A stretch of 64,000 nt of DNA from assembly GCA_963802905.1 (NCBI GenBank), contig CAWDKH010000012.1, forward strand, positions 79,969 to 143,968, written 5' to 3'. The notes beneath the pieces were generated by a model. The model searched no databases, was not told the DNA's origin, and was given only the letters and a program-made list of their open reading frames with translations. The translations under genes were made by a program, and so were the position numbers. Shown piece by piece: positions 7,533 to 15,922 of this stretch; the stretch's first letter is position 1, and every line of letters starts with the position of its first letter. This stretch comes from DASQFQ01 sp963802905 (GTDB lineage Bacteria; Actinomycetota; Thermoleophilia; Solirubrobacterales; Solirubrobacteraceae).

Positions 7533-8393
7533 CTCGCGGTTTTCGACGGAAGCTTTCTTGAGCAACTCGACTGCCCGGGCGGCGTAGCGGCCGTCGGGGT
7601 CGAGCACGGGATTGAGGATCGTCACGTCGGCGCCGCGGAGGCGGTCGTCGGCGAGCACGGGAGTCAGCAGCGCGAGCAGCTGCTCCCAGGTAAGCCCGTT
7701 GTCCTGCGGGTAGTCGACCGCGGGCAGCTCGCGGGCGCTGAGGACGTCGAGGTCGAGGTGGAGCCAGAACGGGCCGTCGAGCTGGTCGAGCGCCCGCCGC
7801 GCGTGGCCCTCCGGGTCGCGCTGGAGCTCGTCGGTGGTGACGATCGGCATGCCGGGCGCGAACGCGCGCGGGTCCGGCGAGCGGTTGGCCGCAGCCTCCT
7901 CCTCGTCGGCGGGGCCGAGGACGACGACGCGCTCCGGCGCCAGCCGCGGCGCGACGTCGAGCAGCGCGGGCGCGCCGACGCCGAGCAGGACCGCGAGCTC
8001 CATGTCGGCGGCCTCGCCACCCGGCGAGCTGGCGCCGTCGTAGCAGTCGAGGTGGCCATCGACGAACAGCAGCCCGGTGCCGGGGAGCGCCCCCATCGCG
8101 CCGAGCAGCAGCGTGCAGCAGCCGCCGAGGACGAGCGGGCGGTGGCCGGCGGACAGGACCTCGCCGAGCTCGCGGCGGATGACCTCTGTGGCGGAGACGA
8201 CGTCCTGGAGCCCGATGACGCCGGTCTCAGCGTCGCGTACCGGGTCGGCGATCGTCACCTGGAGGTTGCCGAGGTCGCGCGCGCCCGTCGCCTCCGCGAT
8301 GCCGGCGGCGCGCAACGCGGCCGGGAGCCGCTCGCACCCGACGAACGCGCCAGAGGAGTCGATCGGCACTCCGAGCATGACGTCGAAGGTCAT
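7530..8393 (-). CDS. Arginase/agmatinase-family (ureohydrolase) protein, divergent
   Basis: A 287-residue protein of the ureohydrolase fold, from ATG 8393. The metal-binding motif DGHLDCYDG corresponds to the usual DAHxD, and HLDLDVL keeps the paired aspartates of DxD. The usual GGDHS motif, whose histidine binds one manganese, reads GGCCTLLLG here, so that ligand is replaced by cysteine. Substrate and even activity are therefore uncertain. The gene overlaps the upstream SRPBCC gene by four bases, so the two are co-translated. Formiminoglutamase, agmatinase or a non-catalytic role are alternatives. Confidence 0.78.
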   Translation of the reverse strand: MTFDVMLGVPIDSSGAFVGCERLPAALRAAGIAEATGARDLGNLQVTIADPVRDAETGVIGLQDVVSATEVIRRELGEVLSAGHRPLVLGGCCTLLLGAMGALPGTGLLFVDGHLDCYDGASSPGGEAADMELAVLLGVGAPALLDVAPRLAPERVVVLGPADEEEAAANRSPDPRAFAPGMPIVTTDELQRDPEGHARRALDQLDGPFWLHLDLDVLSARELPAVDYPQDNGLTWEQLLALLTPVLADDRLRGADVTILNPVLDPDGRYAARAVELLKKASVENRE

Positions 8394-8827
8394 GCCGGAT
8401 TCTGTTCGAGCAGCTCCTTGAGGCGCAAGGTGTCGGCGGCCAACTGCTCCCGCGCCAGGCGCGCGGTGACGGCGTTCGCGAGGCGTGCGGCGAGACCACC
8501 GGTTTCCAACGTCCATGTGAACCGAGTGGTCTCGCCCGCCGCCTCGAGCTCCCAGATGCCGCGGAACGGCACCGGGCCCTCGTCGCTCTCGATCACCGAA
8601 CGGCGGCTGGGGGAATGCTCGGTACAGACCCAGGTCGTCTCCATGACCCGGCCGAGAAAGCGCCGCGTTTCGGTCACCTCGGCCCCGGGGCGGAGCGCGC
8701 CGCTGCGATGGGGGCGCACGGCGATCAGGCTCATCTGCCAGCGGGGGAGGTTGGCGGGTTGCGCGAGGAACGCGAAGACCTCCTCGGGCGGGCGGAGGAT
8801 CTGTGCCGTGTGCTCGAAGGTGGTCAT
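8390..8827 (-). CDS. SRPBCC-family (polyketide cyclase/START-like) protein
   Basis: A 145-residue protein beginning TTFEHTAQILRPPEEVFAFL, the classic first strand and helix of the SRPBCC fold, with NLPRWQ soon after and TTRFTWTLE in the sheet. Such proteins bind small hydrophobic ligands or act as cyclases. Start ATG 8827 lies 23 bases from a 21-base element shared with 387-407. Its C-terminus (DTLRLKELLEQN) is echoed in the remnant at 322-407. It overlaps the arginase-like gene by ATGA. Confidence 0.82.
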   Translation of the reverse strand: MTTFEHTAQILRPPEEVFAFLAQPANLPRWQMSLIAVRPHRSGALRPGAEVTETRRFLGRVMETTWVCTEHSPSRRSVIESDEGPVPFRGIWELEAAGETTRFTWTLETGGLAARLANAVTARLAREQLAADTLRLKELLEQNPA

Positions 8828-8849
8828 CGTGGGCGGAGCTTCGCCCTGA

Positions 8850-8870
8850 CCCGTCCGGGAATCGTTACGG
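8850..8870. promoter_or_regulatory. 21-base element shared with 387-407
   Basis: CCGTCCGGGAATCGTTACGG and one flanking base recur with a single mismatch at 387-407. Here the element sits between the divergent SRPBCC gene and the BTAD regulator, so it may hold promoter or operator signals for either. The copy at 387-407 lies upstream of the SRPBCC-like remnant in the same orientation. Confidence 0.35.
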
Positions 8871-8878
8871 TGCCCGCG

Positions 8879-11565
8879 GTGGCGTCGGTCGACGTAATGC
8901 TGCTCGGACCCCCGCGCGTGGTGCGAGACGGAGCCGCGGTCGCGTTCGACACGCGCAAGGCGCTCGCGCTGCTCGCCGTGCTCGCGCTGGCCGACCGGCC
9001 GCGCCCGCGCGACGTGCTCGCCGAGCTGCTGTGGCCCGAGCACGACGCGGAGCACGCGCGGGGCGCGCTGCGGCGGACGCTCTCGGCGCTGCGCTCGGCC
9101 GTCGGCCCCGACTTCGTCGACGCCACCCGCGACCAGGTCAGCCTCGTGCGCGGCCCCGGGTTCTACGTCGACGTCGACCGCTTCCGCGCGCTCGCCGGGG
9201 ACGGCGACGTCGGCGGGCGCCGCGGCGCTGTTCCGCGGGGAGTTCCTGGAGGGCTTCGGGCTCCGCGACGCGCCCGAGTTCGAGGACTGGCAGCGCGCCG
9301 AGGCGGACGCGCTGGGGCGCGAGCTCGCGACGGTGCTGGCGCGGCTGGTGGAGGCGACCGGCGACGTGGCGGTCGCGCAGCGCTGGCTCGAGCTCGACCC
9401 GCTGCACGAGCCCGCGCACCGGGCGCTGATCCGGCTGTACGCGGAGCGCGGCGACCGCGCCGCCGCGCTGGCCCAGTACCGCGACTGCGTGCGGACGTTG
9501 TCGCGCGAGCTCGGCGTGCCGCCGCTGGCGGAGACGACGCGGCTGTACGAGGCGATCAGCGAGGGCACGCTCGAGGCGCCGGCGACAACCCTCAACCAGG
9601 GGTCAGACCCCTACTTGAGGGTCGCGCCGCTCGTCGGCCGCGCCCGCGAGTGGGAGGCGCTCGTCGGCGCCTACGACGGGATCGACGCGGACGGCCGTGT
9701 GGTGCTGCTGGAGGGCGAGGCGGGGATCGGCAAGACGCGCCTGGCGGAGGAGTTCGTCGCGCACGCGCGCGGCCGCGGCGCCGCGGTGCTCGGCGGGCGC
9801 GCGTACGAGGAGGAGGCCGCGCTCGCCTACGGGCCGCTGGTCGACGCGCTGCGGGGGCGGCTGCGCGACGACGACGCCTGGCTCGCCGCCGTCTCCGACC
9901 GCGCGCTGTGCGAGGCGGCGCGGCTGCTGCCCGACCTGAGCGGCGCCCCTCCCCCGCCGCTCGACGGCCCCGCCGCGCAGGCGCGCTTCCTCGACGGCGT
10001 GTGGGAGACGCTGTCGGCCGCCGCGGCCGGGCCGGCGCCCGGCGTGCTCGTCGTCGACGACGTGCAGTGGGCGGACGAGGCGACGCTCGGGCTGCTCAGC
10101 TACGGCGCCCGCCGGCTCGAGCGGCCGCGGACTGCTCGTGCTGCTGACCACGCGCGAGCCGATGCGGCGATTCGGCGGCACCGTGCTCGCGCTCGAGCGG
10201 CTCGCGCCCGAGGAGGTCGGCGAGCTGCTGCGCGCGGCGGCGCCGGACGCCGCGCCCGAGCTCGCGGCGCGGCTCTACGAGGAGACCGAGGGCCTGCCGT
10301 TCCTGCTCGTCGAGTACCTCAACTCGCTGGGCGCGGACCCGGACTGGGCGTTGCCCGCGGGCGCGCGCGAGCTGCTGCTCGCCCGCCTCGACCCGGTCAG
10401 CGAGACCGGCCGCCAGGTGCTCGCCGCCGCCGCGGTGATCGGCCGCTCGTTCGAGGTCGACACCGTCCGCGCCGCATCCGGCCGCGGTGACGAGGAGACG
10501 GTCGGCGCGCTGGAGGAGCTCGTCCGGCGCGGCCTCGTGCGCGAGGGGCGCTTCGACTACGACTTCGCCCACGAGCAGCTGCGCCGGCTGGTGGCCGAGG
10601 AGACCGGCCTCGCGCGGCGGCGGCTGCTCCACGGCCGAGCGGCGGACGCGCTGGCGGGCGGCCCGGCCGGCGCCGCCGAGGTCGCGCGCCACCTGCGGAT
10701 GGCCGGCCGCGACGCCGAGGCCGCGGCGGCCTACCGCCGCGCGGCCGAGCACGCGCGCGCGCTGTTCGCCAACGCCGAGGCGCTCGCGCACCTGCGCTCG
10801 GCGCTCGCGGTCGGCGACCCGGAGCCGGGCTCGCTGCACTTGGCGATCGGGGACCTGCAGACGCTGCAGGGCGAGTACGCGGCCGCGCTCGCTTCCTACG
10901 AGACGGCCGCGGCCCTCTCCCCCGCCGCCGAGCTCGGCGCGATCGAGCACCGGCTCGGCCAGGTCCGCCACCGCCGCGGCGAGTGGGCGCTCGCGACCGC
11001 GCACTTCGAGGCCGCGCTCGCCGCCACGCCCGAGGACGAGCTCGCCGCCCGCGCGCGGATCTGCGCCGACCTCTCGTTGAGCGCCCACGACGGCGGCGAC
11101 CCGGCCCGCGCGGCCGAGCTCGCCGAGCGCGCCCGCGCGATGGCGGAGGAGGCCGGCGACCCGCGCGCACTCGGCCAGGCCCACAACCTGCTCGGCGCGC
11201 TCGCCACCAGCGGCGGCGCGGCGGCCGACGCGCTCGAGCACCTCGGCCGGTCGTTGCAGCTCGCCGAGGCGACCGGCGACCCTGGTGCGCGCGTCGCCGC
11301 GCTCAACAACCTCGCGCTCGCGCACCGCGCGCGGGGGGAGCTCGAGCCGGCGCTCGAGCTGACCGGCGCCGCTCTGGAGCTGTGCGCCGCCCAGGGCGAC
11401 CGCCACCGCGAGGCGGCTCTGCACAACAACCTCGCCGACCTCCTGCACGCCGCCGGCCGCCACGACGACGCGATGGACGAGCTCAAGCGCGCCGTGGCGA
11501 TCTTCGCGGAGGTCGGTGCGGAGGGAGAGCCGCAGCCCGAGGTGTGGAAGCTCGCCCGCTGGTGA
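8879..11565 (+). CDS. BTAD/AfsR-type regulator with AAA ATPase and TPR domains, frameshifted
   Basis: Reconstructed at about 895 residues. The order is an OmpR-like winged helix (8890-9130; LWPEHDAEHARGALRRTLSAL), a bacterial transcriptional activation domain (9190-9590; ending YRDCVRTLSRELGVPP), and an AAA/STAND ATPase. The ATPase has Walker A GEAGIGKT (about 9715) and Walker B VLVVDDVQWAD (about 10046). Tetratricopeptide repeats follow from about 10690 to the end. Reading it needs two frame changes, each dropping one base: in the G run at 9215-9217 and at about 10123-10131. GTG 8879 is chosen because the domain begins about six residues later; GTG 8870 and ATG 8897 are alternatives. It likely activates nearby genes such as the coupled methyltransferase. 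Confidence 0.85.
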
Positions 11566-12383
11566 GCGGCGGCGAGGAGTTCAAGGCGTTCGAGTCCGCC
11601 GGGTGGGCAGCCCGCGCGGACACGTACGACGACCTCATGGGCGCCGTCACGGCGCGGCTGATCGACCCGCTGCTCGACGCCGCGCGCGTGCGCGCGGGCA
11701 CCCGGCTGCTCGACGTTGCCTGCGGGCCCGGCACGCTCGCCGCGAGCGCGGCCGCGCGCGGGGCCGACCCGGTCGGGCTCGACCTGGCCGTGGGCATGGT
11801 CGATTTCGCCCGCGAGCGCCATCCCGGGCTGCAGTTCCTGCAGGGCGACGTCGAGCAGCTCCCGTTCGGCGACGCGAGCTTCGATGCCGTCGCGGCCGGC
11901 TTCCTCCTGCACCACCTCCCCGACCCCGAGCGCGCGGCGGCCGAGCTCGTCCGAGTGCTCGCACCCGGCGGTCGTCTGGCCGCCACGGTGTGGGACCGCC
12001 CAGAGCGGATGCGCCTGATCGGCCTCGCCGACGAAGCCCTGGCCCGCGCGAACGCCGACACGGCACTCGTGCTGCCCGAGGGGCCCGACGCGTTCGGCTT
12101 CGCAGAACCCGCCGAGTTCGAGGAGCTGCTGAGACGAGCCGGCTTCGAGGCCGTCTCGGTGCGCACCATCGAGTTCACGCACCGGGCCGCCTCCGCGGAC
12201 GAGCTGTGGCACGGCCTGCTCGGCGGCACCGTGCGCACCGCTGAGCAGGTACGGGCACAGCCGGCGAGCGTGCGCGAACGCATCCGGACGGCCTTCGCCG
12301 AGCTCGCCGAGGCGCACCGCACTGCGGACGGCACGCTCGAGGTCCCGGTCGCGGCGGTACTGGCGAGCGCCGAGCGTCCCTGA
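11562..12383 (+). CDS. Class I SAM-dependent methyltransferase
   Basis: A 273-residue protein. LLDVACGPGTLAASAAARGA at about residues 45-64 is SAM-binding motif I, followed by VGLDLAVGMVDFAR and LQGDVEQLPFGDASFDAV, the UbiE/Methyltransf_11 pattern. GTG 11562 overlaps the regulator stop (GTGA), so it is translated with the BTAD regulator. The methyl acceptor is not evident; small molecules are usual in this family. The gene ends 38 bases before the tRNA. Confidence 0.88.
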   Translation: MSGGEEFKAFESAGWAARADTYDDLMGAVTARLIDPLLDAARVRAGTRLLDVACGPGTLAASAAARGADPVGLDLAVGMVDFARERHPGLQFLQGDVEQLPFGDASFDAVAAGFLLHHLPDPERAAAELVRVLAPGGRLAATVWDRPERMRLIGLADEALARANADTALVLPEGPDAFGFAEPAEFEELLRRAGFEAVSVRTIEFTHRAASADELWHGLLGGTVRTAEQVRAQPASVRERIRTAFAELAEAHRTADGTLEVPVAAVLASAERP

Positions 12384-12421
12384 GCCGGGCACGCCCCACC
12401 TCGCTATTCTCCGGGCATCAC

Positions 12422-12495
12422 GCGGCTGTAGCTCAGTTGGCTAGAGCGTCTGCTTGCCATGCAGAAGGTCGAGGGTTCGAGTCCCTTCAGCCGCT
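12422..12495 (+). tRNA. tRNA-Gly (anticodon GCC)
   Basis: Acceptor strands GCGGCTG and CAGCCGC pair over all seven positions. The D-arm is GCTCAGTTGGCTAGAGC. The anticodon stem TCTGC/GCAGA holds loop TTGCCAT, with GCC at positions 34-36. The T-arm is GAGGG-TTCGAGT-CCCTT and the discriminator is T, as for bacterial glycine tRNAs. No CCA is encoded. A strong terminator follows six bases later. Confidence 0.96.
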
Positions 12496-12528
12496 CTCTC
12501 AAAAGGCCCGCTTTTGCGGGCCTTTTGT
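12485..12528 (+). repeat. Left copy of a 44-bp direct repeat (tRNA 3' end plus terminator)
   Basis: These 44 bases recur exactly at 15852-15895, and the similarity extends leftwards to the T-loop (GTTCGAGT). The repeat covers the 3' part of tRNA-Gly and its terminator. This is the usual form of attachment sites of tyrosine-integrase elements. The 3.3 kb between the copies holds five genes but no integrase. Confidence 0.7.
12501..12526 (+). terminator. Rho-independent terminator of tRNA-Gly
   Basis: AAAAGGCCCGC and GCGGGCCTTTT form an 11-bp stem around a TTTT loop. The A/T ends make it bidirectional, so it could also end minus-strand transcripts arriving from the DUF1707 gene. Confidence 0.9.
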
Positions 12529-12560
12529 GTTTCTGACCCGGCGCGCCCGCCCTGCGCCTC

Positions 12561-12899
12561 CTAGCGGGGCTCGGGCACGTAGTTGCGCGTGCGGGTCTCC
12601 GGGTCCAGCCAGACGCGCATCAGCCGGTCGGTCGTGGGATCCAGGAAGCGCTCGGACGTGGGGAGCCAGCCCGGATGTGCCCCCTCACTCTCGCCGTGCC
12701 GGCGGCGCCACCAGCCCTTGCGGCTGGCGACGGGAGCGGGAGCGGCGGCTTCGAGGCCCGGCAGGTCGTCCAGCAGCACCGCGGCAGACTCGGGCGCGGC
12801 GTAGAGGCGGCCGAGCCGCTCGTCAAGCTCGTCGGCCTCCAGATGTCCCGCCATGTAGTGGCGGCCGAGCTCGGCCGCAGCGGCGTCGGCGCCGTTCAC
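12561..12899 (-). CDS. DUF1707 (SHOCT-like) domain protein
   Basis: A 112-residue protein. Residues 1-45 (ELGRHYMAGHLEADELDERLGRLYAA) form the DUF1707 domain, a short helical unit common at the N-termini of actinobacterial membrane proteins. Here the rest is a basic linker (RKGWWRRRH) and a polar tail with no membrane helix. GTG 12899 overlaps the upstream YbjQ-family stop by four bases. It lies inside the repeat-bounded islet. Molecular role unknown. Confidence 0.75.
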   Translation of the reverse strand: MNGADAAAAELGRHYMAGHLEADELDERLGRLYAAPESAAVLLDDLPGLEAAAPAPVASRKGWWRRRHGESEGAHPGWLPTSERFLDPTTDRLMRVWLDPETRTRNYVPEPR

Positions 12900-13243
12900 C
12901 GTGCGAGCTTCACCGCGGTTCCGTACGCGAGGATCTCGGTCAGGTTCTGACCCATCTCCGAGGAGTCGAAGCGGACAGCAATGATCGCGTCGGCGCCGAG
13001 CACGTGGGCGTTGGCGATCATCCGGTCGACCGCGTGACGGCGCGAGTCCTCGAGTACCTCGGTGTACTGGCTGACCTCACCCGACCGCATCGCCGAGAAG
13101 GTGGCCGTGAAGCCCTTGGCGACGCCCATGGACCGTACGATCAGTCCGAAGCAGAGGCCGAGGTTCTCAGCGACCTGCGTCCCGGGCAGCTCCTGCGCGG
13201 TCGTGAGGGGCAGGTCTGCTTGAACGGCGCCGGTGGAGGTCAT
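12896..13243 (-). CDS. YbjQ/UPF0145 family protein
   Basis: A 115-residue protein from ATG 13243; an in-frame GTG at 13261 would add six residues. GLCFGLIVRSMGVAKGFTA, EDSRRHAVDRMIANAHVLGADAIIAVRFD and the C-terminal LAYGTAVKL match the YbjQ (DUF74) family of small pentameric proteins of uncertain, possibly metal-related role. It is translationally coupled to the DUF1707 gene (GTGA). Confidence 0.85.
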   Translation of the reverse strand: MTSTGAVQADLPLTTAQELPGTQVAENLGLCFGLIVRSMGVAKGFTATFSAMRSGEVSQYTEVLEDSRRHAVDRMIANAHVLGADAIIAVRFDSSEMGQNLTEILAYGTAVKLAR

Positions 13244-13291
13244 GGTGGGGTTGTACCCCACGGGCCGCCTCGCCCAGACTGAGCGCGGGCA

Positions 13292-13963
13292 CTAGCGGCG
13301 CGTCACCTCCAGGTTGAGGATCCCGGTTCCGTCGAAGAACTCGCCATCGAAGTCGGCCACCGTATGGCCGACGATGCGGTGGCGGCCGCGGGCGAGCGGC
13401 TTGGTGATCGTGAACCAGCCGTCCGCGGCGTAGCGGGCGCGCCCGGCCGGCGCGCCGAGAATGTTGTCAGCGGGGAGCCAGGCGACCAGGTCGGGCGACT
13501 GGGCGCGCCAGCGCCGGTCAAGCCGCGTGTTGCGCCCGTCGACGGTGATCTCGAGGAGAATGAGGCTCTCCTCGTCGTAATCGACCGCGCACGCACGGCG
13601 CTCCCGCGGCGTCCTACCGAAGTACGGCGGGTTCTCGACGTCGCTGCACTCGTTGGTGAAGAGTCGATCTTTGACCCGCGTGCCCTCGGGAACGGAGCAG
13701 GTGAGCTCGCGGTTGGCGAGGGAGAACGGCGCGACCACGCCGCGGCCGAGCGAGGCGCAGAACGGGTCCTCCTGGTCCGTCGCCGGCGTCTCGAGCAGGA
13801 CCTCCGACCAGCGTCCGAGCCACTCCCCGGCGCGAGGCCGGCGACGCGAGCCCCCGGCGGCTCGAGCCCCCGAGCGGCCGTGGCCGCGATGGGCCACGGC
13901 GGGGCCCGCGAGCGCCACGACGAGCACTGCGGCGAGAGAACCTACGAGCATGAGCCGACGCAC
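13292..13963 (-). CDS. Secreted protein of unknown function
   Basis: A 223-residue protein starting at GTG 13963, which has a good ribosome site (GGGAGG six bases upstream). A signal peptide of about 24 residues (basic start, LMLVGSLAAVLVVALAGPAVA) is followed by a basic low-complexity linker. The mature part holds three or four cysteines (PFCASLG, LTCSVP, NECSDVE, RACAVDY) and ends in a beta-rich stretch (GRHRIVGHTVADFDGEFFD) suggesting a jelly-roll or Ig-like fold. I do not recognise a family. It lies in the repeat-bounded islet. Confidence 0.7.
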   Translation of the reverse strand: MRRLMLVGSLAAVLVVALAGPAVAHRGHGRSGARAAGGSRRRPRAGEWLGRWSEVLLETPATDQEDPFCASLGRGVVAPFSLANRELTCSVPEGTRVKDRLFTNECSDVENPPYFGRTPRERRACAVDYDEESLILLEITVDGRNTRLDRRWRAQSPDLVAWLPADNILGAPAGRARYAADGWFTITKPLARGRHRIVGHTVADFDGEFFDGTGILNLEVTRR

Positions 13964-13989
13964 GGCGCCTCCCGGGGATAGGTTGCGCA

Positions 13990-14035
13990 GGAACCTCTCA
14001 CCGGCGCCAGCGGACGGCGCCGGGCGGTAGGTTCC
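13990..14035. repeat. Nested inverted repeat upstream of the secreted-protein gene
   Basis: Outer arms GGAACCT (13990-13996) and AGGTTCC (14029-14035) enclose inner GGCGCC copies at 14003-14008 and 14016-14021, giving a symmetric 46-base structure. It lies between the acyltransferase stop and the secreted-protein start, and could be an attenuating hairpin or a protein-binding site. The rest of the 147-base gap shows nothing else. Confidence 0.4.
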
Positions 14036-14110
14036 GTGACAGGGCCGTCGCAGGAGCAGAAGTACTTCCTCGCCAACCAGCAGGTCGACGAGGCGCGCGC
14101 GCCGGGCGGC

Positions 14111-15154
14111 CTAGCTGCGTGCGAGTGCGCCGCGGCGCAGGCCAAGCGAGCCGACCGCCGTCGCGGTCAGTACGCGATGCAGCGCGTAGCCCAGCAGGCC
14201 GCTCGCGAGCGCGGCGACGAGGAACTGCGTCAGACCACGGTCTTGCAGCACGCCGAGCCACACGACCTGCACGAGGAACACCTCATAGGACGCGACGCCC
14301 AGCCGCTCGAGCCAGCCCGTGCCCGGGACCCCGCGAGCGGGCCAGAGCTGCAGCGCCGCGAGCAGCATCGTCGCCGCCCAGGGCACGGCGGCGAAGTTGG
14401 TCGCGAGCGTGAACCCGTGCACGAAGTCCGGGAGTGACTCCGGGTCGGTTCCGGCGACGGCGATGTACGCGAGGCTCGGTACGGCAAGTGCCACGACGAC
14501 GAGCCGGCGGCGCGCGGTCCGCTCGTCGTCGATCGCCAGCCACATGCCGACCGCGATCGCGGCGAAGTAGCGCAGGATGCAGGCGTCGTAGGCGTAGGGA
14601 TAGCCGCCGAGGCTGCCGGCGCCTTTGAAGACGGGCACGTCGCCCGCCCACAGCTCGAAGATCACGTCGAGCGCGATCGCGGCGGCCACCACGAGGCCCG
14701 GGCGGAGCCGGAAGAGGTGCATCCACGCGGGCCAGATCAGCGTGAAGGTGAGCAGGATCGTGATCCAGTAGACACCCGGGCCCGGCACCGGCAGGTACCC
14801 GACGAGCGCGAGCGCCCGGACGTGCAGGTGCCCGCTGGCCGAGCCGGCGACGAGGGCCACCGCGGAGACGACCAGCAGCGGGAGCAGGATCCTGCGGAAG
14901 CGCCCGCGCCAGTAACGCGCGCCGTACGCCTCCGCGAGCGTGGGCGCCGGGCGTCGAAGGCTCGCGCGCGCGGCGTTGAACCCCATCAGCACGAACAACA
15001 CGGGCACGGACTGGCGGAACCAGAAGTCCGCGCCCGTGCCGTCCATGTTCTCGCGGGTCAGCGCGTGCTGCGCGATCACGCCGATGATGGCGAGACCCTT
15101 GACGACGTCGATCGCCGGGATGCGGCCGGAGGCCGGCCCCGCTCGCGCGCTCAT
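14111..15154 (-). CDS. Acyltransferase family 3 membrane protein
   Basis: A 347-residue polytopic protein with about ten membrane helices. The N-terminus RIPAIDVVKGLAIIGVIAQH is the hallmark of the acyltransferase-3 (OafA/NodX/YiaH-like) family, with the histidine proposed to act in catalysis. Such enzymes acetylate or acylate surface glycans. ATG 15154 is chosen because the conserved region begins 15 residues later; the open frame extends 79 codons further but is unlike the family. It lies in the repeat-bounded islet, where a surface-modification gene would fit. Confidence 0.85.
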   Translation of the reverse strand: MSARAGPASGRIPAIDVVKGLAIIGVIAQHALTRENMDGTGADFWFRQSVPVLFVLMGFNAARASLRRPAPTLAEAYGARYWRGRFRRILLPLLVVSAVALVAGSASGHLHVRALALVGYLPVPGPGVYWITILLTFTLIWPAWMHLFRLRPGLVVAAAIALDVIFELWAGDVPVFKGAGSLGGYPYAYDACILRYFAAIAVGMWLAIDDERTARRRLVVVALAVPSLAYIAVAGTDPESLPDFVHGFTLATNFAAVPWAATMLLAALQLWPARGVPGTGWLERLGVASYEVFLVQVVWLGVLQDRGLTQFLVAALASGLLGYALHRVLTATAVGSLGLRRGALARS

Positions 15155-15392
15155 GCCCGGAGGTGGTCGCGGCAGTGCGTCCGGAGCACCGACGCGTGGC
15201 TCAAGTTGAGGCGAGGCGACACGGGCGTGTTGTCGTGTACCCGCGGTGCGCTTCTCCGTCACGCCTGGCGCGAATCGACGGGCGCTCCCGACGAGGATCG
15301 CGATGGCCGTTCTCCCGGGACGAGGATGAGCGTGAGCAGGGATCACCCGCCGCGCCGCGAACCACGTGCCAACCCTCAAGGAGGCAGACACC

Positions 15393-15785
15393 GTGGTGCT
15401 CGCAGCGGACTACCCGTTCCTGGACGTCTTCTGGACGATGATCCTGTTCTTTTGCTGGGTCGCGTGGATCTGGATGCTGATCCTGATCTTCAGCGACGTC
15501 TTCCGGCGTGACATCTCCGGCTGGGCGAAAGCCGGCTGGTGCTTCTTCGTGCTCGTGCTCCCGTTCCTCGGCGCATTCGTCTACCTGATCGCGAACGGCA
15601 AGGGCCTGACCGAACGCCGCATCCACGACGCACAGGCCTCACAAGCCGACTTCGACCAGCACATCCGCACCGTCGCCGCAGACAGCGGCTCGGCGGGCGA
15701 GATCGAGCGCGCCAAGCAGCTGCTCGACAGCGGCGCCATCAACCAGGCCGAGTTCGAGCAGCTCAAGGCGAAAGCGCTCGCTTGA
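15393..15785 (+). CDS. Small membrane protein with PLDc_N-like and SHOCT domains
   Basis: A 130-residue protein. Two membrane helices (about residues 8-30 and 40-60; FWTMILFFCWVAWIWMLILIF and GWCFFVLVLPFLGAFVYLIA) form the phospholipase-D N-terminal-like unit. A C-terminal SHOCT motif (EIERAKQLLDSGAINQAEFEQLKAKAL) follows. GTG 15393 is preferred because AAGGAGG sits eight bases upstream. It is the last gene of the repeat-bounded islet. This architecture is common in actinobacteria; its role is unknown. Confidence 0.82.
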   Translation: MVLAADYPFLDVFWTMILFFCWVAWIWMLILIFSDVFRRDISGWAKAGWCFFVLVLPFLGAFVYLIANGKGLTERRIHDAQASQADFDQHIRTVAADSGSAGEIERAKQLLDSGAINQAEFEQLKAKALA

Positions 15786-15851
15786 TCGCTGTTCGCCGTT
15801 TCGGTCCGCTTCAACGGCGGAAACGCGCAAACTGAGCTCGCAGTTCGAGTG

Positions 15852-15895
15852 CTTCAGCCGCTCTCTCAAAAGGCCCGCTTTTGCGGGCCTTTTGT
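15852..15895 (+). repeat. Right copy of the 44-bp tRNA-end repeat
   Basis: Identical to 12485-12528. Upstream, GTTCGAGT (15843-15850) still matches the tRNA T-loop, but the D-arm, anticodon arm and 5' T-stem are missing, so this is not a tRNA gene. The match from T-loop to the 3' end is what a crossover at a tRNA attachment site leaves behind. Confidence 0.7.
15868..15893 (+). terminator. Rho-independent terminator (copy of the tRNA-Gly terminator)
   Basis: The same 11-bp stem and TTTT loop as at 12501-12526. Here it would end the SHOCT-protein transcript and, on the other strand, the histidine kinase transcript, which stops 30 bases away. Confidence 0.85.
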
Positions 15896-15922
15896 CGTTC
15901 TGGAGGTGTTTCGAAGCGAGAG

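Noticed and set aside
12560..15800. Search for a hidden or broken integrase or transposase in the islet
   Set aside because: All substantial frames are assigned to other families. No tyrosine-recombinase R-H-R-Y pattern, DDE motif or terminal inverted repeats were seen.
15843..15868. A second tRNA-Gly gene
   Set aside because: Only the T-loop to 3' end is present. D-arm, anticodon arm and 5' acceptor strand are absent, so it is a repeat and not a gene.
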